Shown here: positions 1 through 6,983 of the stretch, piece after piece
Layout: every line of letters begins with the position of its first letter
How positions within the stretch are numbered: the stretch's first letter is position 1
DNA from: Pseudomonadota bacterium
Lineage (GTDB): Bacteria; Pseudomonadota; Alphaproteobacteria; Rhizobiales; Devosiaceae
Assembly: GCA_023433985.1 (NCBI GenBank)
Contig: JAEYTN010000441.1
Span: forward strand, 1 to 12,067
Reading direction: 5' to 3'
Length of the DNA: 12,067 nucleotides
Translations under genes and position numbers: made by a program
Notes under the pieces: model-generated
The model's database searches: none
What the model was told of the DNA's origin: nothing
Seen by the model: only the letters and a program-made list of their open reading frames with translations

Positions 1-27
1 CTTTCCAACTCAGCCGTCGCTCGCCGC

Positions 28-744
28 TTATTGCGGAGCGGGCGTCGTGCCTTCGGCCGGAGTCGCCGGGGTCTGGCCGTCGAGCTGCTTGCGGAGCTCC
101 TCGGCGCGGTCCTGCAGCTGCTGCTCAAGCGCCGACGGGCCGGTGGACTGGCTGTTGAACTCTTCGAAGGTCATCGCCGCCTCGCCGTCGTAGACGGAGG
201 TGAAGCCGGCCAGGGTGATGTCGATCACCAGGTCCTTGTTCTGCCGGTTCTTGGCGGTCAGCTTCAGCGTACCGCCCTTCTTGAGGCTGTTCACGTAGGC
301 CTCGTTGATCACCAGCTGGGTGGCGCAGGAGGTCGGGTCGCACAGCATGAACGGCACGCGGATCGGCTTGCCGCCGTCGATCTGCCAGGTCAGGCCGAAA
401 GGCAGCAGCACCCCGAGCGGCACCGCGGCGACGGCGAGCAGGCGGCTCTCCTGGCCGGGGTCGTCGCGCAGCAGGAACGAGCCGAGGAACTGGCCGTTGG
501 CGACCACCACTTGGCGCATGATGCAGGCCTTCTTGCCGTCGGGCAGCGGATCGCAGACCTTGAGCCAGTTCTGGGCCGGGTTGGCATTGACATTCGCGTT
601 GGCAGGGGCTGCCGGAGCAGCGGGCGTAGCGCCACCCTCAGCAGGGGCTGCCGGAGTGGCGTTGTCCTGCGCGAGCGCCGAGACGTTCGGCAACATCAGC
701 GCGGCGACCGCTAGGCCGGCAACAACGAGCTTCTTGAGGGTCAT
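28..744 (-). CDS. Invasion-associated locus B (IalB) family periplasmic protein
   Basis: This 238-residue secreted protein resembles the alphaproteobacterial IalB family, whose biochemical role is poorly defined. IalB of Bartonella is linked to erythrocyte entry, but homologues are common in free-living species, so no virulence role is inferred. Residues 1-25 form a signal peptide: KK, a hydrophobic core, and an ALA cleavage motif at 23-25. An Ala/Pro/Asn-rich linker (27-57) follows, then the conserved domain (about 59-185). This has W60, cysteines C64, C74, C135 and C140 that could form disulfides, and the family-like PLGVLLPFGL stretch at 109-118. The C-terminus (about 203-238) is a charged, possibly helical segment followed by a Pro/Ala/Thr tail. 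The start is supported by AAGGAT placed 5 bases upstream. It lies 111 bases downstream of mfd on the same strand and could be read through from it or have its own promoter. I am fairly sure of the family and unsure of the function. Confidence 0.88.
   Translation of the reverse strand: MTLKKLVVAGLAVAALMLPNVSALAQDNATPAAPAEGGATPAAPAAPANANVNANPAQNWLKVCDPLPDGKKACIMRQVVVANGQFLGSFLLRDDPGQESRLLAVAAVPLGVLLPFGLTWQIDGGKPIRVPFMLCDPTSCATQLVINEAYVNSLKKGGTLKLTAKNRQNKDLVIDITLAGFTSVYDGEAAMTFEEFNSQSTGPSALEQQLQDRAEELRKQLDGQTPATPAEGTTPAPQ
602..656 (-). repeat. In-frame 16-bp direct repeat in the IalB-protein linker
   Basis: The 16-base unit GCAGGGGCTGCCGGAG occurs at 602-617 and 641-656, 39 bases (13 codons) apart. 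It encodes APAAPA (residues 43-48) and TPAAPA (residues 30-35) in the Ala/Pro linker after the signal peptide. Because the period is a multiple of three, recombination or slippage would change linker length without breaking the frame. It is most simply read as a low-complexity linker that grew by duplication. Confidence 0.7.
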
Positions 745-771
745 CGAATATCCTTGTGGTTTCTACCAAGT

Positions 772-789
772 GGTGGCTCCCCCGCCACC
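772..789 (-). other. GC-rich hairpin between mfd and the IalB-family gene
   Basis: The 111-base gap between mfd and the IalB-family gene holds a perfect 6-bp inverted repeat, GGTGGC (772-777) and GCCACC (784-789), with a 6-base C-rich loop on the plus strand. In the minus-strand transcript it lies 66 bases after the mfd stop and 27 bases before the next start codon. No run of T follows it, so it is not a convincing intrinsic terminator. It could be a weak terminator, an mRNA 3' end stabiliser, or chance in GC-rich DNA. I see no clear -35/-10 pair in the rest of the gap. Confidence 0.35.
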
Positions 790-855
790 CGAAATTCCGC
801 GCTCTTGAAGGCACGAATTCGGGCAATAACATGACCGGCAGAGGTTCCGGAAGAG

Positions 856-3800
856 TTATCCGGCAAGTGTTGCCACCGCGCCGGCCTCCCCGGCGATCCG
901 GGCCATTCGCGAGAGAATCGCTGCCGTGCCCTTCAGCCTCGCATCCGCACTTGGCCAATCTCGGGCGAACACGAGTTTCTGATCGGGCTTGATCCGCGCC
1001 TGCATGCCCGGGTCGGACACCATCCGGACGAGGCCGGCGGGGTTGGGGAACTCGTTGTGCCGCAAGGTGATGACGGCGCCCTTGGGCCCGGCATCCACCT
1101 TCTCGACATTGGCCTGCCGGCAGAGCGCCTTCACGAGGATGGTCTTGAGCAGCGCCTCGACCTCCTCCGGCAGCGGGCCGAAGCGGTCGATCAGCTCGGC
1201 GCCGGCGGCGTCGATCTCGCGGGCGTCGGTCAGGTCGCCGAGGCGCCGATAGAGCTGCATGCGCACCTGCAGATCCGGCACGTAGTGCTCCGGGATGGAC
1301 ACCGGCATACCCAGCGAGATCGTGGGGCTCCACTCCCCCTTCTCCTCGTACTCGGTGTCGCCGTCGCGCAGCGCCGCAACCGCCTCCTCGAGCATCGCCT
1401 GGTAGAGCTCGAAGCCGACCTCGCGAATATGGCCCGACTGCTCCTCACCGAGCAGGTTGCCGGCGCCACGGATGTCGAGGTCGTGGCTCGCCAGCTGGAA
1501 ACCGGCGCCCAGCGTCTCGAGCGATTGGAGCACCGTGAGCCTGCGCTCCGCCGTATTGTTCAGCTTGCGATCGGGCGGGATGGTGAACAGCGCGTAGGCG
1601 CGCTGCTTCGAGCGCCCGATCCGGCCGCGGATCTGGTACAGCTGCGCGAGGCCGAAATTCTCGGCGCGGTGCACCACCAGCGTGTTGGCGTTGGGAATGT
1701 CGAGGCCGGACTCGACGATGGTGGTCGAAAGCAGCACGTCGAACTTGCCATCGTAGAAATTGTTCATGATGTCGTCGAGCTCGCCCGGCGGCATCTGGCC
1801 GTTGGCGACCACGAACGACACCTCCGGCACCTGCTGGCGCAGGAACTCGGCAATATCCGGCTGGTCCTTGATCTTGGGCACGACGTAGAACGCCTGCCCG
1901 CCGCGATATTTCTCGCGCAGCAGCGCCTCGCGCACGCTCAGCGGATCGAACGGCGAGATAAAGGTGCGCACCGCCAGCCGGTCGACCGGCGGCGTCGCCA
2001 GCAGGCTCAGGTCGCGCACGCCGGTCAGCGCCAGCTGCAGCGTGCGCGGGATCGGCGTCGCGGTCAGCGTCAGCACGTGGACATTGCCCTTGAGCTCCTT
2101 GAGCCGCTCCTTGTGGCCGACACCGAAATGCTGTTCCTCGTCGACGATCAAGAGGCCCAGGTCCTTGAAGCCGACCGACTTCGAGAGCAGCGCATGGGTG
2201 CCGATGACGATATCGACCTTGCCTTCCTTCAGCTCTTCCTTGGTGTTCTTGAGCTGCTGGGCCGAGACCAGCCGCGATGCCTGCGCCACCCGCAGCGGCA
2301 AGCCGGAGAAGCGGTCGCGGAAATTGCGGTAGTGCTGGCGGGAGAGCAGCGTCGTAGGCACGACGACCGCCACCTGCCGGCCCGACATGGCGACGGCGAA
2401 GGCGGCGCGCAGCGCAACCTCGGTCTTGCCGAAGCCGACGTCGCCACAGACGAGACGATCCATCACCCGGCCGGAGCTGAGGTCCTCGAACACCGCACTG
2501 ATCGCGGCAAGCTGGTCCTCGGTCTCCTCGTAGGGGAAGCGCGCGGCGAACTCCTCGTAGAGGCCCGGCTGGATGTCGGTGGGCGGCACGGTGGAGAGCT
2601 GGCGCTGCGCCGCGATCTTGATGAGCTGGTCGGCCATCTCGCGGATGCGCTTCTTGAGCCGGCTCTTCTTGGCCTGCCAGGCGACCCCGCCGAGCTTATC
2701 GAGCTCCCCGCCCTCCGAGCCGTAGCGGGTCAGCAGCTCGATGTTCTCCACCGGAAGGTAGAGCTTGGTGTTCTGCGCGTACTCGATCTCTCCGCAATCG
2801 TGCGGCGCCCCCGCAACGTCGATCGTCTTGAGGCCGAGGAACCGGCCGATGCCATGATCGACGTGGACGACAAGGTCGCCCGCCGCGAGGCTCGCCGCTT
2901 CCGTCAGGGCGTCGGAGGCCTTCTTGCGCTTCTTGGGCCGCAACAAGCGCTCGCCCAGGATGTCCTGCTCGGCCAGCACCAGCATGTCGTCGGTCTGGAA
3001 TCCGGTCTCGAGCCCGATGACGACAAGCGCCGTCGTTTCCGCCGACGTGGTCTCCGCATCCCGCCAGTTCTCGGCCAGCCGCGGATGCTCGAGGCCATGG
3101 TCCTTCAGCACCTGCACCATGCGGTCGCGGGAGCCTTCCGACCAGCAGGCGATCACCGTGCGGCGCTTCTTCTTCTGCTCCGCCTTCAGGACCTTCACCA
3201 CCGCCTCGAACAGGTTCACGTCCTGCTGCTGGCGCTCGGCGGCGAAGCTCGGGGCCACGCGGCCGCCGGCATCGTCGCCCCGCTTGGTCTCGGGGCTGAG
3301 GAAAGGCGACAGCTGCACCACGGCGCCCCTGGGCGGCAGCGCATAGAGCGGCTGCTCCATCTCGTAGAGCTGCTCGGGCGGCACCGGCTTGTAGGGCGCG
3401 GCGCCGGTCGTGTTCTTCTCGTGCCGGGCCTCCTCGCGCGCCTCGTAGTAGTCGGCGATCTGGGTCTGGCGGTCGGAATAGGCGTCCTTCGCCTGCTCGT
3501 CGAACACGAACGGCGCATCGCCGGAATAGGCGGTGAGATGATCGAGGTGGTCGTAGAAGAACGAAAGCCAGTGCTCGACGCCCGGGTAGCGCTGGCCGGC
3601 GCTGACGGCGGCGTAGAGCGGATCGTCGACGGTATTGCCGCCGAACGTCGCGGTGTAGCGCTGGCGGAAGCGCTTGATCCCGTCCTCGGTCAGCAGCACC
3701 TCGCTCATCGGCGCAAGGGCGATGCGCTTCAGGTTGCCGGTCGTGCGCTGGGTATCGGCGTCGAAGGTGCGGATCGTTTCGAGCTGCCGGCCGAAGAAGT

Positions 3801-4350
3801 CGAACCGCAGCGGCGATTCCGCGCCGGCCGGGAACAGGTCGACGAGCCCGCCGCGCACCGCGTATTCGCCCTGCTCGCGCACGGTGGGCACGCGCAGGTA
3901 GCCGTTGCCCGAGGCCCAGGCGATCAGCTTTTCGCTATCCACCACCTGCCCCGCCGCAGCGGCGAAGCTCATGCCGCGCACCACCTCGAGCGGCGGCAGC
4001 TTCTGGATCAGCGCATTGACCGTGGTCAGCACGATCGCCCCCTTCACCGCCCCCGACGCGATGGTGGAGAGCGTCGTCATGCGAGCCGCGATCGTGACGC
4101 CATTGGGGGAGACGCGATCGTAGGGCAAGCAGTCCCAGGCGGGCAGTTGCAGCACAGGGTGGCCGGGCAGCAGTTGCTCGAGGATTTCCAGCATGCGCTG
4201 CATGCGGCGGCCGTCGCGGGCCACGAACACGGCTGCGACCGGATCGTCCCCGTGTGCCTTGAGGCGCTCCTCGACCAGGCGCGCAAGCACGACCGGCTGC
4301 ATGCCGTCGGGAACGTTGGAGATGGTACGATCGGGCTTGCTGTCGGTCAT
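856..4350 (-). CDS. mfd: Transcription-repair coupling factor Mfd
   Basis: Mfd is an ATP-driven DNA translocase. It pushes RNA polymerase stalled at lesions off the template and recruits UvrA to start nucleotide excision repair. The 1164 residues match the family's usual length (about 1150). The first ~350 residues form the UvrB-like UvrA-binding region. A CarD-like RNA polymerase interaction domain starts near 490 (AGDLVVHVDHGIGRFLG). The superfamily 2 motor follows: Walker A GDVGFGKT at 636-643, Walker B DEEQ at 737-740, then TATPIPRTL. The motif VI/TRG region (FGLAQLYQIRGRIGR, about 900-915) is shared with RecG. The C-terminal autoinhibitory domain runs from about 1020 to the end. The ATG at 4348-4350 overlaps the sdhE stop as ATGA, so the two genes are probably translationally coupled. 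The long open frame on the opposite strand is a GC-bias shadow. Confidence 0.98.
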   Translation of the reverse strand: MTDSKPDRTISNVPDGMQPVVLARLVEERLKAHGDDPVAAVFVARDGRRMQRMLEILEQLLPGHPVLQLPAWDCLPYDRVSPNGVTIAARMTTLSTIASGAVKGAIVLTTVNALIQKLPPLEVVRGMSFAAAAGQVVDSEKLIAWASGNGYLRVPTVREQGEYAVRGGLVDLFPAGAESPLRFDFFGRQLETIRTFDADTQRTTGNLKRIALAPMSEVLLTEDGIKRFRQRYTATFGGNTVDDPLYAAVSAGQRYPGVEHWLSFFYDHLDHLTAYSGDAPFVFDEQAKDAYSDRQTQIADYYEAREEARHEKNTTGAAPYKPVPPEQLYEMEQPLYALPPRGAVVQLSPFLSPETKRGDDAGGRVAPSFAAERQQQDVNLFEAVVKVLKAEQKKKRRTVIACWSEGSRDRMVQVLKDHGLEHPRLAENWRDAETTSAETTALVVIGLETGFQTDDMLVLAEQDILGERLLRPKKRKKASDALTEAASLAAGDLVVHVDHGIGRFLGLKTIDVAGAPHDCGEIEYAQNTKLYLPVENIELLTRYGSEGGELDKLGGVAWQAKKSRLKKRIREMADQLIKIAAQRQLSTVPPTDIQPGLYEEFAARFPYEETEDQLAAISAVFEDLSSGRVMDRLVCGDVGFGKTEVALRAAFAVAMSGRQVAVVVPTTLLSRQHYRNFRDRFSGLPLRVAQASRLVSAQQLKNTKEELKEGKVDIVIGTHALLSKSVGFKDLGLLIVDEEQHFGVGHKERLKELKGNVHVLTLTATPIPRTLQLALTGVRDLSLLATPPVDRLAVRTFISPFDPLSVREALLREKYRGGQAFYVVPKIKDQPDIAEFLRQQVPEVSFVVANGQMPPGELDDIMNNFYDGKFDVLLSTTIVESGLDIPNANTLVVHRAENFGLAQLYQIRGRIGRSKQRAYALFTIPPDRKLNNTAERRLTVLQSLETLGAGFQLASHDLDIRGAGNLLGEEQSGHIREVGFELYQAMLEEAVAALRDGDTEYEEKGEWSPTISLGMPVSIPEHYVPDLQVRMQLYRRLGDLTDAREIDAAGAELIDRFGPLPEEVEALLKTILVKALCRQANVEKVDAGPKGAVITLRHNEFPNPAGLVRMVSDPGMQARIKPDQKLVFARDWPSADARLKGTAAILSRMARIAGEAGAVATLAG

Positions 4351-4628
4351 TTCGCTGTCTTGAAGGCCAGGAGGTCGGCGAGGAGCGGATGATCGACGGA
4401 GGCGGGGACGGGCTGGTTGCCCATCAGCCAGTCGAAGAGGTCGGTATCGACTTCTTCGAGCAGCGCCTCGAACCGATCCAGTTCCGCCGGAGACATGGCG
4501 TCGAGCCGGGCGTCGGCATAGGGCCCGAGCATCAGGTCCATCTCGCGGGTGCCGCGGTGCCAGGCGCGGTAGCGCAACCGGCGCAGCCGCATAGACAATT
4601 CTTCACCGGCTGCTTTTTGGGGGGCCAT
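4347..4628 (-). CDS. sdhE: FAD assembly factor SdhE (succinate dehydrogenase assembly factor 2 family)
   Basis: SdhE is a small cytoplasmic protein that promotes covalent attachment of FAD to the SdhA subunit of succinate dehydrogenase. The diagnostic RGxxE motif is RGTRE at residues 25-29 (family numbering shifts with the N-terminus), followed by MDLMLG. The DLFDWLMG block further on is also typical. The 93 residues fit the family (about 80-100). The chosen ATG at 4626-4628 has no clear ribosome binding site. A second in-frame ATG (codon 13, 4590-4592) is preceded by GGTGAAG and would give an 81-residue protein that keeps every conserved motif, so the start is uncertain. The gene is first in a probable sdhE-mfd operon and overlaps mfd by 4 bases. 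It is divergent from recG. Its link to mfd is positional, not functional. Confidence 0.95.
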   Translation of the reverse strand: MAPQKAAGEELSMRLRRLRYRAWHRGTREMDLMLGPYADARLDAMSPAELDRFEALLEEVDTDLFDWLMGNQPVPASVDHPLLADLLAFKTAK

Positions 4629-4643
4629 GATCGGGGTGGTCTC

Positions 4644-4679
4644 GGGAGATAAGTCGCCTCTGATACGCGCTTATCCCCC
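4644..4679. repeat. Imperfect inverted repeat in the sdhE/recG divergent gap
   Basis: GGGAGATAAG (4644-4653) and CTTATCCCCC (4670-4679) are 10-base arms that match as an inverted repeat except at one position, separated by 16 bases. The core GATAAG/CTTATC is perfect. Arm centres are 26 bases apart. One arm falls in the spacer of the predicted sdhE promoter and the other near its likely transcription start, the geometry of a dimeric repressor operator. It could also be chance. Confidence 0.45.
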
Positions 4680-4688
4680 CGCTGTCAC
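4660..4688 (-). promoter_or_regulatory. Predicted sigma-70-type promoter for sdhE-mfd
   Basis: On the minus strand GTGACA (4688-4683) is followed, after 17 bases, by TATCAG (4665-4660). These match the -35 consensus TTGACA at five of six positions and the -10 consensus TATAAT at four of six, with optimal spacing. Transcription would begin near 4653, about 25 bases before the sdhE ATG. I could not find an equally good promoter for recG in the same gap. No transcript data support this call. Confidence 0.5.
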
Positions 4689-4718
4689 GCGCTCGCGGAA
4701 TCCAATAGGTTCCCGCCC

Positions 4719-6827
4719 ATGGCCCGGCCCCCTGCCCTCGATCCGCTGTTCCGCTCGCTCCACTCCATCAAGGGTGTGGGCCCGCAGCTTTCGGCCCTGC
4801 TGACGCGCTTCTTCGGTGCGCCCGAAGGGCAGGAAGCCGTTGCGCTCGACCTCTTGATGCACATGCCGACCGGCATCGTGGACCGGCGGCGGATGGACGG
4901 GATCGCCGGGACCTTTCATGGGCATGTTGCGACGCTGAAGCTGCATATCGACCGGCACCTGGCGCCGCCGCGCGGCCGGCCGAACGTGCCGCATCGCGTG
5001 TTCGCGCATGACGAGACGGGCGAGATCCAGCTCGTCTATTTCCGGGCGCAGGGCGGCTGGGTGGAGAAGCTGCTGCCGGTCGGCGAGGTCCGCTATGTCT
5101 CGGGCACGATCGGCCTGTTCAACGGCGAAAAGCAGATCACCCATCCGGACTATGTGGTCGAGGCCGACAAGTTCGATGAAATGCCACTGGTCGAGCCGGT
5201 CTACCCTCTCACGCAGGGGCTGAGCTCCCGCGCCCTGATCAAACTGACCCGGCAGGTGCTCGGCTGGCTGCCGGAGGTGCCGGAATGGGCCGCGCCGGAG
5301 ACGCTGGGCCACTTCAAGTGGCCAAGCTTCTTCAAGGCGATGCACCTTGCGCACGAACCGGAAACACCGGACGACGCACAGCTCTGGTCGCCGGCGCGCA
5401 TGCGGCTCGCCTACGACGAGTACCTGGCCGGACAACTCGCGCTATTGATCGTGCGCTCGCAGCTGGTAGCGCCGCGCGGGATCGCGCGCACCTTCACCGG
5501 GGAGGTCACGGCAGCCGTTACCGCCGCCCTGCCCTACACCCTAACCGAGGGCCAGCGGCTGGCCGTCGAGGACATCCGCCGCGACCTCGCCGCGCCCGAA
5601 CGCATGTCGCGGCTCGTCCAGGGCGACGTGGGGGCCGGCAAGACGGTGGTGGCGCTCATGGCCATGGCAGCCGTGGCCGAAAGCGGCGGGCAATCCGCCA
5701 TGATGGCGCCGACCGAACTGCTCGCGACGCAGCACTACCGCTCGCTCGCCCCGATCTGCGTCAAGGCCGGCCTCGGCATCGAGCTGCTCACCGGCAAGAT
5801 GCCGGCCGGCGACCGCCGCGCAGCGCTCGAACGCCTGAAGACGGGGGAGAGCGTGATCGCCGTCGGCACCCATGCGCTGTTCCAGAGCGGCGTGGAGTTC
5901 AGGAATCTGGCGCTCACGGTCGTCGACGAACAGCACCGCTTCGGCGTCCACCAGCGCCTGGCGCTCTCCGAGAAGGGTGCCCACGCCGACCTGCTGGTGA
6001 TGACCGCGACGCCCATCCCGCGGACGCTGGTGCTCACGCATTTCGGCGACATGGCCGTGTCGATCCTGCGCGAGAAGCCCCGCGGCCGGCAGCCGATCGA
6101 CACGGCCGTGCTGTCGATCAGCGAGTACGATCGAGTGATCCAGCGGCTGCAGGCCCGCATCGCCGAAGGGGCTCAGGCCTTCTGGGTCTGCCCGCTGGTC
6201 GAGGAAAGCGAGAACCTCGAGGTGGTCGCTGCCGAGGACCGCTTCGCCGAGCTGCGGAAGGTCTTCGGCGATCAGGTCGTGCTCATCCACGGCAAGATGT
6301 CCGCCGCCGCCAAGGCCGAGGCCATGGAGCGCTTCAGCCGCAACGACGCGAAGATCCTCGTTGCCACCACCGTGATCGAAGTCGGCGTGGACGTCCCCAA
6401 CGCCACCATCATGATCATCGAGCACGCCGAGCGCTTCGGCCTCGCCCAGCTCCACCAGCTACGTGGCCGCGTCGGCCGTGGGTCCCAACGGTCGGCCTGC
6501 CTGCTCCTCTACAAGGAACCGCTGTCGGAGACGGCCAAGGCCCGGCTCGAGACGATCAAGAAGACCGAGGATGGCTTCGAGATCGCCGAGAAGGACCTCG
6601 AGCTCCGCGGCCAGGGCGACCTGCTCGGCACGCGCCAGTCCGGCATGCCCGGCTACCACCTCGCCGTGCCCGACGTGCACCGGCACCTGCTCGAATGGGC
6701 CCACGCCGATGCCAAGGCGGCGCTGAGCCGCAACCCCGGCCTCACCGGCGCCGAGGGCGAAGCGCTCCGCACCCTGCTCTACCTGTTCCGCAAGGACCTT
6801 GCCCTGCCCCTGATCCGGGCCGGCTGA
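4719..6827 (+). CDS. recG: ATP-dependent DNA helicase RecG
   Basis: RecG is a monomeric superfamily 2 translocase that regresses stalled replication forks and branch-migrates Holliday junctions and R-/D-loops. The 702 residues match the family (about 690-700). The N-terminus has the usual opening with IKGVGPQLSALL (about 17-28). It leads into the wedge/OB-fold domain (roughly 60-160) that splits the branched DNA. Motor motifs are Walker A GDVGAGKT at 302-309, Walker B DEQH at 403-406, TATPIPRTL soon after, then the motif VI/TRG region FGLAQLHQLRGRVGR. The C-terminal GDLLGTRQSG block is also typical. The ATG lacks a good ribosome binding site (only TAGG about 10 bases upstream), but the start matches the family's N-terminus and no nearby alternative fits better. 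It is divergent from sdhE-mfd and convergent with glmS. Confidence 0.97.
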   Translation: MARPPALDPLFRSLHSIKGVGPQLSALLTRFFGAPEGQEAVALDLLMHMPTGIVDRRRMDGIAGTFHGHVATLKLHIDRHLAPPRGRPNVPHRVFAHDETGEIQLVYFRAQGGWVEKLLPVGEVRYVSGTIGLFNGEKQITHPDYVVEADKFDEMPLVEPVYPLTQGLSSRALIKLTRQVLGWLPEVPEWAAPETLGHFKWPSFFKAMHLAHEPETPDDAQLWSPARMRLAYDEYLAGQLALLIVRSQLVAPRGIARTFTGEVTAAVTAALPYTLTEGQRLAVEDIRRDLAAPERMSRLVQGDVGAGKTVVALMAMAAVAESGGQSAMMAPTELLATQHYRSLAPICVKAGLGIELLTGKMPAGDRRAALERLKTGESVIAVGTHALFQSGVEFRNLALTVVDEQHRFGVHQRLALSEKGAHADLLVMTATPIPRTLVLTHFGDMAVSILREKPRGRQPIDTAVLSISEYDRVIQRLQARIAEGAQAFWVCPLVEESENLEVVAAEDRFAELRKVFGDQVVLIHGKMSAAAKAEAMERFSRNDAKILVATTVIEVGVDVPNATIMIIEHAERFGLAQLHQLRGRVGRGSQRSACLLLYKEPLSETAKARLETIKKTEDGFEIAEKDLELRGQGDLLGTRQSGMPGYHLAVPDVHRHLLEWAHADAKAALSRNPGLTGAEGEALRTLLYLFRKDLALPLIRAG

Positions 6828-6980
6828 TTTATCCCCACGGCCTCCCCCGATGCTAAGCTCTGGGTACGAGGCGAGCGCGGGGAAAAAACATCGTCAGTGA
6901 ACGTTCATTTGTGTGGCGACCCGCACGTTTCCGGGCGTTTCCACCGCTCGGGAAGCGTTCAGAATTCGTTCAGAAACCGT
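6828..6980. other. Convergent recG/glmS intergenic region
   Basis: This 153-base gap separates the 3' ends of recG and glmS. It holds the array of CGTT-type elements described separately, the perfect palindrome TGAACGTTCA (6898-6907), and a run of six A (plus strand, near 6883-6888) between them and recG. On the minus strand a nested hairpin can be drawn after the glmS stop (GTGG...CCCG...CGGG...CCAC, about 6916-6945), but no T run directly follows it. I find no convincing bidirectional intrinsic terminator and no coding potential. Confidence 0.4.
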
Positions 6981-6983
6981 TCA
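6898..6983. repeat. Phased CGTTCA/TGAACG repeat array
   Basis: CGTTCA occurs at 6956-6961, 6967-6972 and 6978-6983, exactly 11 bases apart; the last copy runs into the glmS stop codon. Two related CGTTTCC units lie at 6926-6932 and 6936-6942, and the palindrome TGAACGTTCA lies at 6898-6907. The 10-11-base spacing puts most units on one face of the helix. This resembles direct-repeat binding sites of winged-helix response regulators such as PhoB, although the motif differs from the PhoB box. Function is unknown. Confidence 0.6.

Noticed and set aside
1057..4392. Open frame of 1111 residues on the strand opposite mfd
   Set aside because: It mirrors mfd codon by codon, is rich in Arg, Leu, His and Ala, and has no recognisable domain. 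High third-position GC removes stop codons from the antisense frame.
4671..5435. Minus-strand frame of 254 residues opposite the start of recG
   Set aside because: It lies wholly against conserved RecG sequence and the divergent promoter, with Arg/Gly/Pro-rich shadow composition.
6829..6837. DnaA-box-like TTATCCCCA after recG
   Set aside because: It is a single site with one mismatch to TTATCCACA, with no cluster, no AT-rich unwinding element and no origin-linked genes nearby.
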